This document shows positions 1 to 8,856 of a stretch of 54,598 nt of DNA, piece by piece. This DNA is from an uncultured Saprospiraceae bacterium (GTDB lineage: Bacteria; Bacteroidota; Bacteroidia; Chitinophagales; Saprospiraceae), in contig CALISO010000046.1 in NCBI GenBank assembly GCA_938041445.1, positions 1 through 54,598 on the forward strand. Direction: 5' to 3'. The translations under genes and the position numbers were made by a program. The first letter of the stretch is position 1. Each line of letters opens with the position of its first letter. The notes below the pieces were generated by a model. That model was not told the DNA's origin and ran no database searches. It worked only from the letters and a program-made list of their open reading frames with translations.

Positions 1-20
1 TCTAGCTTCATTATAATCCT

Positions 21-28
21 TACTTTCG
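21..28 (+). promoter_or_regulatory. Candidate -7 promoter element of the first gene
   Basis: TACTTTCG matches the Bacteroidota -7 consensus TAnnTTTG at all but one defined base and lies about 20 bases before the ATG at 48. The -33 element is not clear because the window begins here. Confidence 0.45.
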
Positions 29-47
29 CAGTATAATACGACCATTG

Positions 48-1601
48 ATGATTGATGAAGAAAAGAATGACCAACCTACTAAACTATCCTTAGCACAGAT
101 AGATGAATGCCTCCAAGTATTACTAACTCTTAATAGTGATACCAATCAGATATTTGACATACCAGAAGAAAAGCGTCTTGAGTTGATCATCGCAGCTGGT
201 CATCTCTCCAGACCAAGTAAGCAAGAGTTACATCGTCGTAAGAAGACCCTCAAAAAACAAAAGAAAACACAACAAAGGCTAAACGATAGAAGGGCAAGAA
301 ATAAGACAGGCATCAGATCTGCTCGGGATGCTGCAATCTTTGTGGCTCCTACAATGATTGCACTTACTGGTGAAGAAGCTAAAGATGAAGTAGAGCTTGA
401 GTGTCCAAGAAACTGCTACGTATGCAAGCAGATGTTTAACAAGCTCCACCATTTCTATGATACGATGTGTAAAGAGTGTGGTGACTTCAATTATGCTAAG
501 CGATTCCAAACTGCTGACTTGACTGATCAAGTAGCTTTAGTCACAGGCTCAAGATTAAAGATTGGCTACCATATCACTCTTCAAATGCTAAGAGCTGGTG
601 CTACAGTAATTGCCACAACTCGATTCCCAGTAGACTCGGCATTACGTTATTCCAAAGAAAGTGACTTCCAAGATTGGGGACATAGACTCAATATTCATGG
701 TCTGGATCTTAGACATATTCCTAGCATAGAACTCTTCTGTACTTATATTGAACAGAAGTATGATCGACTTGATATTTTGATTAATAATGCTGCACAGACT
801 GTCAGACGACCATCAGGTTTTTATCAGCATCTGATGCCAAATGAAGAAAAGTCATATCAAGATCTCCCAGCTTATGCCCAAGAATTATTGACAGATCACC
901 AGATGTGTATCACTGAACTACGATCAATCAATTCCAATGACAATGAACAGAAGAACCTTCCAGTCAGTTGGCATGGCAATCAAATTGGGATAGGTCTACA
1001 TGCTTCTGCAAAGCTATCGCAAATTCCATACACGATTGACAATTCTCTAGACTCTCAAGAAGTATTTCCTGATGGAAAATTAGATGCCGATCTCCAGCAA
1101 GTAGACTTGAGAAAGACGAATAGTTGGAGGTTAAAACTTGGTGAAATCCACACAAATGAAATGTTGGAAGTACAACTTGTCAATTCAGTTGCACCATTCG
1201 TATTATGTAATCGACTGGCGAGCTTAATGAAAAAGGAAGATACAGGTATGAAGCATGTCATCAATGTGTCAGCGATGGAAGGTAAGTTTCATAATTGGCA
1301 TAAAGAAGATCGGCACCCACACACCAATATGGCAAAGGCTGCACTCAATATGATGACGCATACAGCAGCTTCAGATTTTGCTAAGTATGGGATATACATG
1401 AACGCAGTTGATACCGGATGGGTAACCGATGAAGATCCAGCCGAGTTAGCTAAGTTCAAAGAAGACGTTCACGATTTCCAACCGCCACTGGATATTGTAG
1501 ATGGTGCAGCTAGAGTGTTGGACCCCCTTTTTGATGGCATCAATACTGGTAAACACTGGTGTGGAAAGTTTTTGAAAGACTATATGCCGATTAAATGGTA
1601 A
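48..1601 (+). CDS. SDR family oxidoreductase with N-terminal zinc-finger-like module
   Basis: This is probably an NAD(P)-dependent short-chain dehydrogenase, unusually long at about 517 residues against 250 for a classical SDR. The N-terminal 110 residues are basic and helical. A Cys cluster follows (CPRNCYVC, then CKEC; residues about 120-145) that could bind zinc. The Rossmann domain starts near residue 161 with TGSRLKIG (cofactor glycine motif), NNAA near 247 and the NVSA serine near 409. The catalytic YxxxK motif reads TNMAK, so Tyr appears to be Thr while the Lys is kept. There is also an insertion of roughly 100 residues after NNAA. Substrate unknown. A TTG lies directly before the chosen ATG, so the start could be three bases earlier. 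Confidence 0.85.
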   Translation: MIDEEKNDQPTKLSLAQIDECLQVLLTLNSDTNQIFDIPEEKRLELIIAAGHLSRPSKQELHRRKKTLKKQKKTQQRLNDRRARNKTGIRSARDAAIFVAPTMIALTGEEAKDEVELECPRNCYVCKQMFNKLHHFYDTMCKECGDFNYAKRFQTADLTDQVALVTGSRLKIGYHITLQMLRAGATVIATTRFPVDSALRYSKESDFQDWGHRLNIHGLDLRHIPSIELFCTYIEQKYDRLDILINNAAQTVRRPSGFYQHLMPNEEKSYQDLPAYAQELLTDHQMCITELRSINSNDNEQKNLPVSWHGNQIGIGLHASAKLSQIPYTIDNSLDSQEVFPDGKLDADLQQVDLRKTNSWRLKLGEIHTNEMLEVQLVNSVAPFVLCNRLASLMKKEDTGMKHVINVSAMEGKFHNWHKEDRHPHTNMAKAALNMMTHTAASDFAKYGIYMNAVDTGWVTDEDPAELAKFKEDVHDFQPPLDIVDGAARVLDPLFDGINTGKHWCGKFLKDYMPIKW

Positions 1602-1645
1602 TTTAGATACAAATCTATCTAGTGTATAGGTTGGGAATCCAACCA

Positions 1646-1777
1646 ATGACCCTCAAAGTCAGTAATCAGCACAGAATGCAATATGTTCAAAATCGTACAA
1701 AAGCGAAATTCATCGAACAAGAGATCGAAAGACAATTATGTATCACAGATCGCAGAGTACCAGATGAAACAGCTTAA
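1646..1777 (+). CDS. Uncertain 43-residue ORF
   Basis: An ATG-started reading frame of 43 codons fills most of the gap between the dehydrogenase and the AHSA1 gene. The product would be polar and basic, with no membrane segment and one Cys. No family is recognised and no clear ribosome binding site is seen. It may be a small gene or the remnant of a longer one. Confidence 0.25.
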   Translation: MTLKVSNQHRMQYVQNRTKAKFIEQEIERQLCITDRRVPDETA

Positions 1778-1836
1778 TCTATAACTCTAAGTCTGAACAT
1801 AACTTAAACCAGTAACGCTAAACTTATATAGATCTA

Positions 1837-2277
1837 ATGAAACTCACCTCGAAAGCATCGATTCAAATTCAAAAACCGATTGATACCGTCTTTGAAGGAA
1901 TTGTAAATCCTGAGATTATCACAAAGTACTTTATATCAGAAAGTAGTGGTAGACTTGAAAGTGGTAAAACCGTCTATTGGAGTTTTCCAGAATTCGATGG
2001 TAAATATCCTATTAAAGATGTATCGATTGAGGACAATGATTATATCTCTTTTGTTTGGGATCCAAATACTGTGGTAACTATAAACCTAAGAAGGTATGAT
2101 GAAAACAGTACAATAATAGAGGTTACAGAAGGTGCTAAAGAAAACACAGCAGATAATTTGATTTGGCTAATTAGCAATACAGGAGGCTGGGCAAACTTTT
2201 TAGCTTGTATGAAAGCTTATCTGGAATATGGTATATCGCTTCGTAAAGGAGCATACGATTTTATGAGGGAAAAGTAG
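1837..2277 (+). CDS. SRPBCC/AHSA1 (START-like) domain protein
   Basis: A 146-residue single-domain protein. It opens with a beta strand and the IQIQKPIDTVFEGIVNPE helix entry typical of AHSA1-like members of the SRPBCC fold. The central part reads WSFPEFDGKYP and ISFVWDP, and the C-terminal helix contains GGWANFLACMKAYLEYG. The fold makes a hydrophobic ligand cavity. In bacteria many members have no assigned substrate and none can be inferred here. It has no signal peptide, so it is probably cytoplasmic. It is followed immediately by a strong hairpin, so it is likely a single-gene or last-gene transcript. Confidence 0.85.
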   Translation: MKLTSKASIQIQKPIDTVFEGIVNPEIITKYFISESSGRLESGKTVYWSFPEFDGKYPIKDVSIEDNDYISFVWDPNTVVTINLRRYDENSTIIEVTEGAKENTADNLIWLISNTGGWANFLACMKAYLEYGISLRKGAYDFMREK

Positions 2278-2319
2278 AAATGGACAAACTTTACTAGATT
2301 AGATACAGCTTGTCCATTT
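2278..2319. terminator. Bidirectional hairpin terminator
   Basis: Perfect 10-base inverted repeat, AAATGGACAA and TTGTCCATTT, separated by 22 bases, followed by a T-rich stretch on the plus strand. It sits between the convergent AHSA1 gene and the 64-residue ORF and could end both transcripts. Confidence 0.65.
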
Positions 2320-2326
2320 CTTTAAT

Positions 2327-2521
2327 TTAGTTAATTGGTGCAACTGCTTGGTTAAGAGGAGATTTGATATCTTTTCTGTATCGCATTGCTTTAAGTCTAT
2401 ACTTATAATCTCCATAAGGTTGTTGATCCCAAATGAGGCTTCCATATCCTTGCCCATTTACAGTTGCCTTAAAATCTTCGAAAGTATCCAGCCCAAAAAC
2501 CCTTAACTTATATAGTTGCAT
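2327..2521 (-). CDS. Small hypothetical protein (64 aa)
   Basis: No family is recognised. The 64-residue product is rich in Tyr, Lys and Arg, has no membrane segment or signal peptide, and looks like a soluble small protein. It lies 37 bases downstream of the glycosyltransferase gene on the same strand and ends at the shared hairpin, which fits the last gene of the lysS operon. Length and composition favour a real gene but prove little. Confidence 0.5.
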   Translation of the reverse strand: MQLYKLRVFGLDTFEDFKATVNGQGYGSLIWDQQPYGDYKYRLKAMRYRKDIKSPLNQAVAPIN

Positions 2522-2558
2522 TATACTATATACCTCTTATAATAGGAAGGTAGTCTAG

Positions 2559-3278
2559 CTACCTCCATCTGAGTAAACCATATTTGAGAATACAGTATAT
2601 AGCTCGTATTCCATCTTTCCACCCAATTTTCTTTCCATCTTCATAAGTCCTTCCATAGTATGAGATTCCGACTTCATAGAATTTGATGCGTTTAATACGC
2701 GAGAGTTTAGCTGTCACTTCAGGTTCGAAGCCAAATCGTTTCTCTGTGAGATTGAGAGATTGCAGTGTGGAAGTTCTAATCATTTTGTAACATGTCTCCA
2801 TATCGGTAAGATTGAGATTGGAGAAGAGGTTAGATAGCATTGTCAAAAACTTATTTCCAATTGTATGCCAGAAAAAAAGAATTCTATGTGGCTTACTGCC
2901 CATAAATCTTGATCCATATACGACGTCTGCATTGTCCTTGAGTATAGGTCTGATCAGGTCATTGAATTCTTCTGGGTCGTACTCAAGGTCTGCATCTTGG
3001 ATGACTGTATAATCTCCTGTAGCTGACTTTATCCCTCTGTGGATTGCTGCACCTTTACCTTGATTAACTTCATGCTGATGAGAGACAATATTATAGTTAG
3101 GATATAGTAGAATATAGTTATCAATGATTGCTTGTGTCTTATCGGTGGAGCAGTCATTTACGACGATAACTTCTTTAGTTATTCCATTGGTAAGCTCCAC
3201 AGCAAATACAGCATCTAGTATCTTTAAGAGTGTTCGCTCTTCATTATATGCTGGTATGATGATGGAGAGTGACTTCAT
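2559..3278 (-). CDS. Glycosyltransferase family 2 (DPM1-like)
   Basis: A 239-residue GT-A fold enzyme. The N-terminus SIIIPAYNEERTL is the standard nucleotide-sugar binding start. VVNDCSTDKT follows near residue 40, and QDADLEYDPEE near 94-103 carries the DxD-type metal site. The order and the C-terminal KRFGFEPEVTAKLS resemble dolichyl/polyprenyl-phosphate sugar synthases, so a polyprenyl-phosphate acceptor is likely. There are no C-terminal membrane helices, so the enzyme is soluble or peripheral. Its ATG overlaps the TGA of the GNAT gene by four bases, indicating translational coupling. Confidence 0.9.
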   Translation of the reverse strand: MKSLSIIIPAYNEERTLLKILDAVFAVELTNGITKEVIVVNDCSTDKTQAIIDNYILLYPNYNIVSHQHEVNQGKGAAIHRGIKSATGDYTVIQDADLEYDPEEFNDLIRPILKDNADVVYGSRFMGSKPHRILFFWHTIGNKFLTMLSNLFSNLNLTDMETCYKMIRTSTLQSLNLTEKRFGFEPEVTAKLSRIKRIKFYEVGISYYGRTYEDGKKIGWKDGIRAIYCILKYGLLRWR

Positions 3279-3760
3279 ACCAAACTTTTTAAATAATACG
3301 TATCACAACCAGTGTGACCTGTATTGCCAATGCTACCACTAGCTTCTTCAAATCCAAATTTCTGATAAAGACGATTGGCTTGAGTCATACGCTTGACTGT
3401 TTCTAAGTAGCATTTTTTGTATCCTAGATTTACAGCCTCGTCCAGCAGAATTTCCATCAGGCGCTTACCAGCTCCCTTGCCTCTTATTCTAGAATAGAAG
3501 TACATCTTCTTCAGTTCACATACATCTGGATTGGCCCCAACTAAAGGACCTACTCCACCTCCACCACAGACTTCTCCATCAGCTTCGATGACATAGTATA
3601 ATGACTGTGGATTTGCATAAGCTTCATACATAGCTAGCACTTCCGCATCCTCAATAGAGTACCCTTGACCTACAGCCCCAAATTCAGTCATAACAGTCTT
3701 GATGATTTGTTCAAGAGCAGGATTATCATTTGGCTCAATCGTTCTATAGGTAAGCTCCAT
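3275..3760 (-). CDS. GNAT family N-acetyltransferase
   Basis: A 161-residue single GNAT domain. The acetyl-CoA pyrophosphate loop is visible as RIRGKGAGKRLME, preceded by the beta-4 strand LKKMYFYS. The C-terminal part contains TQANRLYQKFGFEEA, the usual helix and strand closing the fold. The family transfers acetyl from acetyl-CoA to an amine; the substrate is not predictable. It lies six bases after lysS and overlaps the glycosyltransferase gene, so it is in the lysS operon. Confidence 0.9.
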   Translation of the reverse strand: MELTYRTIEPNDNPALEQIIKTVMTEFGAVGQGYSIEDAEVLAMYEAYANPQSLYYVIEADGEVCGGGGVGPLVGANPDVCELKKMYFYSRIRGKGAGKRLMEILLDEAVNLGYKKCYLETVKRMTQANRLYQKFGFEEASGSIGNTGHTGCDTYYLKSLV

Positions 3761-3766
3761 AGTTAC

Positions 3767-5281
3767 TTATGAATTCTCAGGCTTCATCTGAGGGAAAAAC
3801 AATACGTCCTGGATAGAGTCCGAGTTGGTGAGAATCATCGCGAGTCGATCCATACCGATACCTAGTCCAGCAGTAGGTGGCATTCCATATTCAAGTGCTC
3901 TTAAGAAGTCTTCATCTAGAACCATCGCTTCATCATCGCCTCTCTTACCGAGCTCAAGTTGTTCTTCAAATCGCTCTCTTTGATCAATAGGGTCATTGAG
4001 CTCTGAGAATGAGTTACATATCTCTTTACCATTACAGATTGCTTCAAATCGCTCAACAAGTCCAGGCTTAGATCTATGCGACTTAGCAAGTGGAGACATC
4101 TCGACCGGATAGTCTGTAATAAATGTTGGTTGAATCAATTGACCCTCACACTTCTCTCCAAATATCTCATCGATTAACTTACCTCTTCCCATTGATTTGT
4201 CAACAGGTACGTGTAGCTCCTTAGCAGTCACTCTGAGTGCATCTTCGTCCATCTCTGAGATATCTACTCCTGTGAAATGTTCTATTGCCTCGTACATCGT
4301 ATATCGCTTCCATGGTCTTTGAAAGTTGATAGTATTCTCTCCTACTTGCAGCTCTGTTGTGCCATGCATATCCATTGCCACTTTCTCCACCATTTCTTCT
4401 ACAAGATTCATCATCCACTCGTAGTCTTTGTAGGCAACATAGAGTTCGATTTGTGTAAACTCAGGATTGTGGAATCGACTCATCCCTTCATTCCTAAAAT
4501 CTTTACTAAACTCATACACTCCATCAAATCCACCAACGATTAATCTCTTGAGGTATAGCTCATTAGCAATCCGTAGATAGAGTTTCATATCTAGGGTGTT
4601 GTGATGTGTTGTGAATGGTCTTGCAGCTGCACCTCCGTAGAGTGGTTGCAATATAGGAGTCTCTACCTCAAGATACCCTTTAGCATTAAGGTACTCTCTC
4701 ATAGAAGTATACATCTGTGTTCGCTTGATGAAAGTATCCTTGACTTGAGGATTCACGACAAGGTCAACATATCGTTGTCTATATCTTAGCTCTGGATCAG
4801 ATACTTCATCATGGACATTGCCTTCTGCATCTGTTTTTGTTACTGGTAGTGGCTTAAGTGACTTACTTAGTACCGTGAGTTCTTTGACATGGATAGTAAG
4901 TTCTTCCTTCTGTGTAAAGAATGCAAATCCTTTCACTCCTATGAAGTCTCCAAGATCGAGATACTTCTTGAACAATTTATTATAGAAGTCAGTATTGTCT
5001 TCTGGACAAATATCGTCACGACTCACATAGAGTTGTATCCGTCCTGTACTATCCTGGAGCTCAGCGAATGACGCCTTACCCATCACTCTTCTACTCATCA
5101 ATCGACCTGCTAGTACAACTTCTTGATAAGTCTCATCTCCCTTAGAAAAGTTATCTCTAACCTCCTTAGCTGTAACATTGACATCATATTGCTCACTAGG
5201 ATATGGATTGATACCAAGATCGATGACTTTCTGTAGATTTTCTCTTCTGACAATCTCTTGTTCACTTAGATGTGCTGACAT
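3767..5281 (-). CDS. lysS: Lysyl-tRNA synthetase, class II
   Basis: Charges tRNA-Lys in the cytoplasm. The 504-residue length is normal. The N-terminal OB-fold anticodon-binding domain covers about residues 50-165 ([19 protein letters not shown]). The class II core shows motif 2 as [15 protein letters not shown] and motif 3 as [12 protein letters not shown] near the C-terminus. The start is the first ATG and begins with MSAHLSEQE, a usual LysS opening. It is the first gene of an operon with a GNAT and a GT2 gene. A good -7 promoter lies about 23 bases upstream. Confidence 0.98.
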   Translation of the reverse strand: MSAHLSEQEIVRRENLQKVIDLGINPYPSEQYDVNVTAKEVRDNFSKGDETYQEVVLAGRLMSRRVMGKASFAELQDSTGRIQLYVSRDDICPEDNTDFYNKLFKKYLDLGDFIGVKGFAFFTQKEELTIHVKELTVLSKSLKPLPVTKTDAEGNVHDEVSDPELRYRQRYVDLVVNPQVKDTFIKRTQMYTSMREYLNAKGYLEVETPILQPLYGGAAARPFTTHHNTLDMKLYLRIANELYLKRLIVGGFDGVYEFSKDFRNEGMSRFHNPEFTQIELYVAYKDYEWMMNLVEEMVEKVAMDMHGTTELQVGENTINFQRPWKRYTMYEAIEHFTGVDISEMDEDALRVTAKELHVPVDKSMGRGKLIDEIFGEKCEGQLIQPTFITDYPVEMSPLAKSHRSKPGLVERFEAICNGKEICNSFSELNDPIDQRERFEEQLELGKRGDDEAMVLDEDFLRALEYGMPPTAGLGIGMDRLAMILTNSDSIQDVLFFPQMKPENS

Positions 5282-5303
5282 AGTTGTGGTGTATAATTTG
5301 CTG

Positions 5304-5311
5304 CAAAGTTA
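5304..5311 (-). promoter_or_regulatory. Promoter -7 element of lysS
   Basis: On the minus strand the bases read TAACTTTG, a full match to the TAnnTTTG consensus. A TTGG at about 5330-5333, 18 bases further upstream, could be the -33 element. The resulting leader would be short, about 15 bases. Confidence 0.7.
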
Positions 5312-5321
5312 GAAATAAAAA

Positions 5322-5350
5322 AAAGCCGACCAATAGACTTGGTCGACTTT
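5322..5350 (-). terminator. Rho-independent terminator of the PD40/SPOR gene
   Basis: On the minus strand the arms AAAGTCGACCAA and TTGGTCGGCTTT (one mismatch) enclose five bases and are followed by a run of T. It lies directly after the stop of the 5396-7585 gene. One arm overlaps the presumed -33 element of lysS. Confidence 0.8.
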
Positions 5351-5395
5351 CACTAAACTATTAAATGCTTTAATTTTAATCGTATGATTTATGGA

Positions 5396-7585
5396 TTAGT
5401 GGTTAGTTACGGTCTCTAAGATTCCATCTCTATCCACGACAACTTCTGCGTCAGAGAATCCTCTGTTCAATGCTGCTATTCTTGCTGAATTTGCATCATC
5501 AAAGCTTCCGTATCCGCTCAAGACAAATATTGTCCAATCCTTTTTAGACCATTGCTCGATGACCCCTAAATCCTTCACCTTGTTCACTTCGAACCAGATT
5601 GGATCTTCATATGCAGCTAGTCTTACTTTATACTGTGTACCTGATGTGTAACCAGCATTATACTCTTGCCCGAAGTCAACTGCAGTATCATTCTTAGAAA
5701 TCAAGAGTTCCATATTTCCATTATTCAATACATCAGTAGTAATAAATGCATCAGAAAATCCTTTTGACTTTACTTGAGCTAAGATTCTATCAGCCTCGTA
5801 CTTGTCATAAAAATATCCCAACTTAATTTTAGTCACACTACTTCCCTGAGACTTATAGATATTACCATAGTCAATTAAGTTTTTGTATGGAAGTACATTA
5901 CCTCCACTAGAGTATAGTGCAGCTAATTGGATGAAGTAAACATTACTATTAGTATTCACAACCTCACCATAAGATACCTTTACAGCATCAGATATGGCGA
6001 TAGTACCCATTTGAGTCTTCCTTTCTAGCTCTTCGAGATTAACTGCTGCAGGAGGTGTATCACCGTATGCATCAAGTATTGGTGTATCACTAGATGGAAC
6101 ATCAGCAACGGGTGTTGTTTCAATAATAGTCTTCTCGACTACTTCTTCAGAGTCATTGACTGCAACTGCTACTGGTGCTGAAGACATAATATCATTAGAA
6201 TCAGTAGGTTGAGCATCTTCGATTGCAACAGCTGCAGGTACTTGCTCTTCTTCCATAATATCAGACAATGAAATCATATCATGACGATGGATTGGCCATC
6301 CAATGTAGATATCATATCCTCCTCTACCACCTATTCTATTAGATGCGAAGTACATCACTCCGGTTTCTGGCTGTATAGCTGGATAAAAGTCGTCTTCTGG
6401 GCTATTTACTCCATTACCGACATTCATCGCTACGGACCAAGTTTCATCCACCAGACTACTTTTGAAGATGTCATATCCTCCTACTCCCATTGTGAAATCA
6501 GATGCGAAGTATAACTTAGCATCATGATAGAAAGGTGTAATCTCGTTACCCTGGCTATTAACTGATTCTCCTAAGTTTACAGGAGTCGACCAAGCCTTAT
6601 TCTCATAAGTAGACGCATAGATATCAAATCCACCATATCCACCAGGTCTGTTAGATGAAAAGTATAGTGTCTTACCGTCAGCACTAAATGCAGGATATCC
6701 TGTAGAGTATCCTACCATATTATGCTCAAATCCTAACTCTGCATAGAAATCACCATTTTCTTCAGTTTTACCAAAGTAAAGGTGCATATCGTCGTCATTT
6801 GCAAGAATCTCCATACCACTCTTGGCATAGTTGCTCTTAGCATATGCACAAAACTTATCACTTGGTGAATAACTGATGCTAACGACATCATATGTTTCTT
6901 CAGCATCTGATCTTAGATACTCTATACTACCAAGTTTAGCTTCTAATCCTGGTGTTGTCACAAATAATTGACTTCCAAGTGGATTTAGTGATTGCTCACT
7001 ATTCTTTCCGAGATCTCTTAATACATCCTTACGGAATGAAGAGTATATAACCTTATCCTTGAAGAATGCTACACCATAGTCTGTATTATCAGACGATCCC
7101 TTATAAAGACTGATATCAAAGTCAGGCAAATCACTCAGGATATTGATTGCTGCATCACAGCTTTCTGCAAAGTGGTTTCCGAGAACTGGGTCGACTACTT
7201 GATACTCATAAAATAAGTCTCTAGCCTTTTCATATTGCCCCATCTTCTTCATCATCAAACCATAGTTCAATGTGTAGTCAGCAGGCAAGATACTCGTATC
7301 CGTGACCTTTCTATACCAGACAGCCGCATCAAGACTTTCATTTTGAAGACGATATGCTTCAGCAATCTTGAACACACACTTTTGACACTTAGGATTATCA
7401 AGAAGCTCTAGCTTATAAGATTCAATAGCTAGTTCATAGGCCTTTAACTCAAATTGCTTATCAGCTTTTTTTAAGTCACTTTGACCATTTACAATAAAAG
7501 ACACTAACAAAATCGGTAGGATTGCTAGACATTTAATAGTATTATGCATGATTGGATTAAATTTTTTCTTTTGAATAAAATTCAA
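5396..7585 (-). CDS. Envelope protein with TPR, PD40 propeller and two SPOR-like domains
   Basis: A 729-residue exported protein. A signal peptide lies in the first 36 residues, with cleavage probably after VNGQ; an internal Met at residue 13 could be the true start. TPR-like helices cover about 38-135. PD40/WD40-like propeller repeats follow (SNRPGGYGGFDIYAS, MGVGGYDIFKS, SNRIGGRGGYDIYIG). A Ser/Thr/Val-rich linker leads to two C-terminal SPOR-like modules (VYFIQLAALY and YKVRLAAYED regions). The architecture resembles PorE/OmpA-family PD40 proteins of Bacteroidota, but the usual OmpA domain is replaced by SPOR-like domains, which bind denuded peptidoglycan in characterised cases. A link to T9SS or gliding is inference. 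Confidence 0.85.
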   Translation of the reverse strand: MNFIQKKKFNPIMHNTIKCLAILPILLVSFIVNGQSDLKKADKQFELKAYELAIESYKLELLDNPKCQKCVFKIAEAYRLQNESLDAAVWYRKVTDTSILPADYTLNYGLMMKKMGQYEKARDLFYEYQVVDPVLGNHFAESCDAAINILSDLPDFDISLYKGSSDNTDYGVAFFKDKVIYSSFRKDVLRDLGKNSEQSLNPLGSQLFVTTPGLEAKLGSIEYLRSDAEETYDVVSISYSPSDKFCAYAKSNYAKSGMEILANDDDMHLYFGKTEENGDFYAELGFEHNMVGYSTGYPAFSADGKTLYFSSNRPGGYGGFDIYASTYENKAWSTPVNLGESVNSQGNEITPFYHDAKLYFASDFTMGVGGYDIFKSSLVDETWSVAMNVGNGVNSPEDDFYPAIQPETGVMYFASNRIGGRGGYDIYIGWPIHRHDMISLSDIMEEEQVPAAVAIEDAQPTDSNDIMSSAPVAVAVNDSEEVVEKTIIETTPVADVPSSDTPILDAYGDTPPAAVNLEELERKTQMGTIAISDAVKVSYGEVVNTNSNVYFIQLAALYSSGGNVLPYKNLIDYGNIYKSQGSSVTKIKLGYFYDKYEADRILAQVKSKGFSDAFITTDVLNNGNMELLISKNDTAVDFGQEYNAGYTSGTQYKVRLAAYEDPIWFEVNKVKDLGVIEQWSKKDWTIFVLSGYGSFDDANSARIAALNRGFSDAEVVVDRDGILETVTNH

Positions 7586-7800
7586 TTAATCACTCTCAGT
7601 AGGTAGGTTCAGAACGCTAATATATAAATAAAATATTACATATATAATTATTCTAATACATAAAATGCAGTATTTCAAAATTTAACATTCTTAAGCGGGG
7701 ATGAGCTAAAAACTGTTCATCGATTGCCATATTTAAAGCTTTCGCCTAAAACATAAGAATGCATAATTAAATGCAAATAGCGGATATTGAAAGAAAATAG

Positions 7801-8856
7801 TTACTTAGAACGATCCTGTTTCTTAGGTTTTTGGATGCGTGACAATAGGTAGATGCCTCCTATCCCTACCAAGCTTGCAATGACACAGAGTAAGGTGTAC
7901 GAATCTGAAAAATAGGCAGAAGGTAGGTCGAAGCGTTCTGTTACGACCTTCAATGTAGGATGATGGAATATTTCTCTTGTTAACTCTTCTGGTTTTACTC
8001 CTCTGAATGCTCCTGTAGTTTCATCTAGAACTCTAGTCGGGGTACGCCATGGCCATACCTTAACTAATGAACCAAGCATAAATCCACTCAGTACAGCTAA
8101 TGTAATATCTGTAAATCGCTTAAAGACATAACTAAGGATACGGCTAAATGCTGCCAAACCGATCAAACAGCCTAGCCCAAAAAAGAACATAATACTGAAG
8201 TACTTAAAGTCAAATGTGGTCAAGAAGCCTTTAATACTTGGTATCACGGTAGTATATAACCCAAGTAAGACCAAGATAAAACTCCCACTTACTCCAGGTA
8301 AAATTAAAGCTGATATTGCAATGCTCCCTGCAATTATTAAGTATACAGGTGAGTCAGATGCTTGTACTGGTTGTAAGAAGCAAATATATCCTGCTAAAAC
8401 TGCTGCAATCAGAAACCCAGCTATCGCAGGTAATGACACCTTACTAATTTGCGAAAGCATATAAGGGATAGATGCTAGAATACATCCAAAAAATAAAGAC
8501 CATAATACCTCAGGATATTGATTGAGTAGGTAAGTGACTCCAAATACACCAATGATAACACCGATAAACATCCCTATCAACAAATACATCAGGAACTTAC
8601 CGTTTACTTGTTCCCAAGCCGATTTAAATTGTCCAGTAAATATTTTTTTAATTAATGTAAAGTCAACAGCTTTAATTGAATCTAAAAGCTGCTCATAGAT
8701 ACCAGTGATAAATGCTAGAGTACCACCAGATACACCTGGAATAACTTCAGCTATACCCATACTCAGTCCTCTAAGGATAAGTCCTATTGACGCTGGATTT
8801 GTATTACCTGGAGTGCTCTCTACCGAATAGCCTTCCTCTTTTAAATTTGAGTTCAA
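7801..8856 (-). CDS. DUF368 polyprenyl-phosphate transporter (PopT-like)
   Basis: A 351-residue polytopic membrane protein with the DUF368 signature MGIAEVIPGVSGGTLAFITG near residue 33 and an inverted second copy, ILPGVSGSFILVLLG. DUF368 proteins have been identified as undecaprenyl-phosphate translocases (PopT), which return the C55 carrier to the cytoplasmic side for reuse. About eight or more hydrophobic helices are visible, and the tail is basic (RIQKPKKQDRSK). The chosen ATG overlaps the preceding gene by 53 bases; a later start is possible. It is the last gene of a long train that also contains uppP, which makes the same lipid carrier. Confidence 0.9.
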   Translation of the reverse strand: MNSNLKEEGYSVESTPGNTNPASIGLILRGLSMGIAEVIPGVSGGTLAFITGIYEQLLDSIKAVDFTLIKKIFTGQFKSAWEQVNGKFLMYLLIGMFIGVIIGVFGVTYLLNQYPEVLWSLFFGCILASIPYMLSQISKVSLPAIAGFLIAAVLAGYICFLQPVQASDSPVYLIIAGSIAISALILPGVSGSFILVLLGLYTTVIPSIKGFLTTFDFKYFSIMFFFGLGCLIGLAAFSRILSYVFKRFTDITLAVLSGFMLGSLVKVWPWRTPTRVLDETTGAFRGVKPEELTREIFHHPTLKVVTERFDLPSAYFSDSYTLLCVIASLVGIGGIYLLSRIQKPKKQDRSK

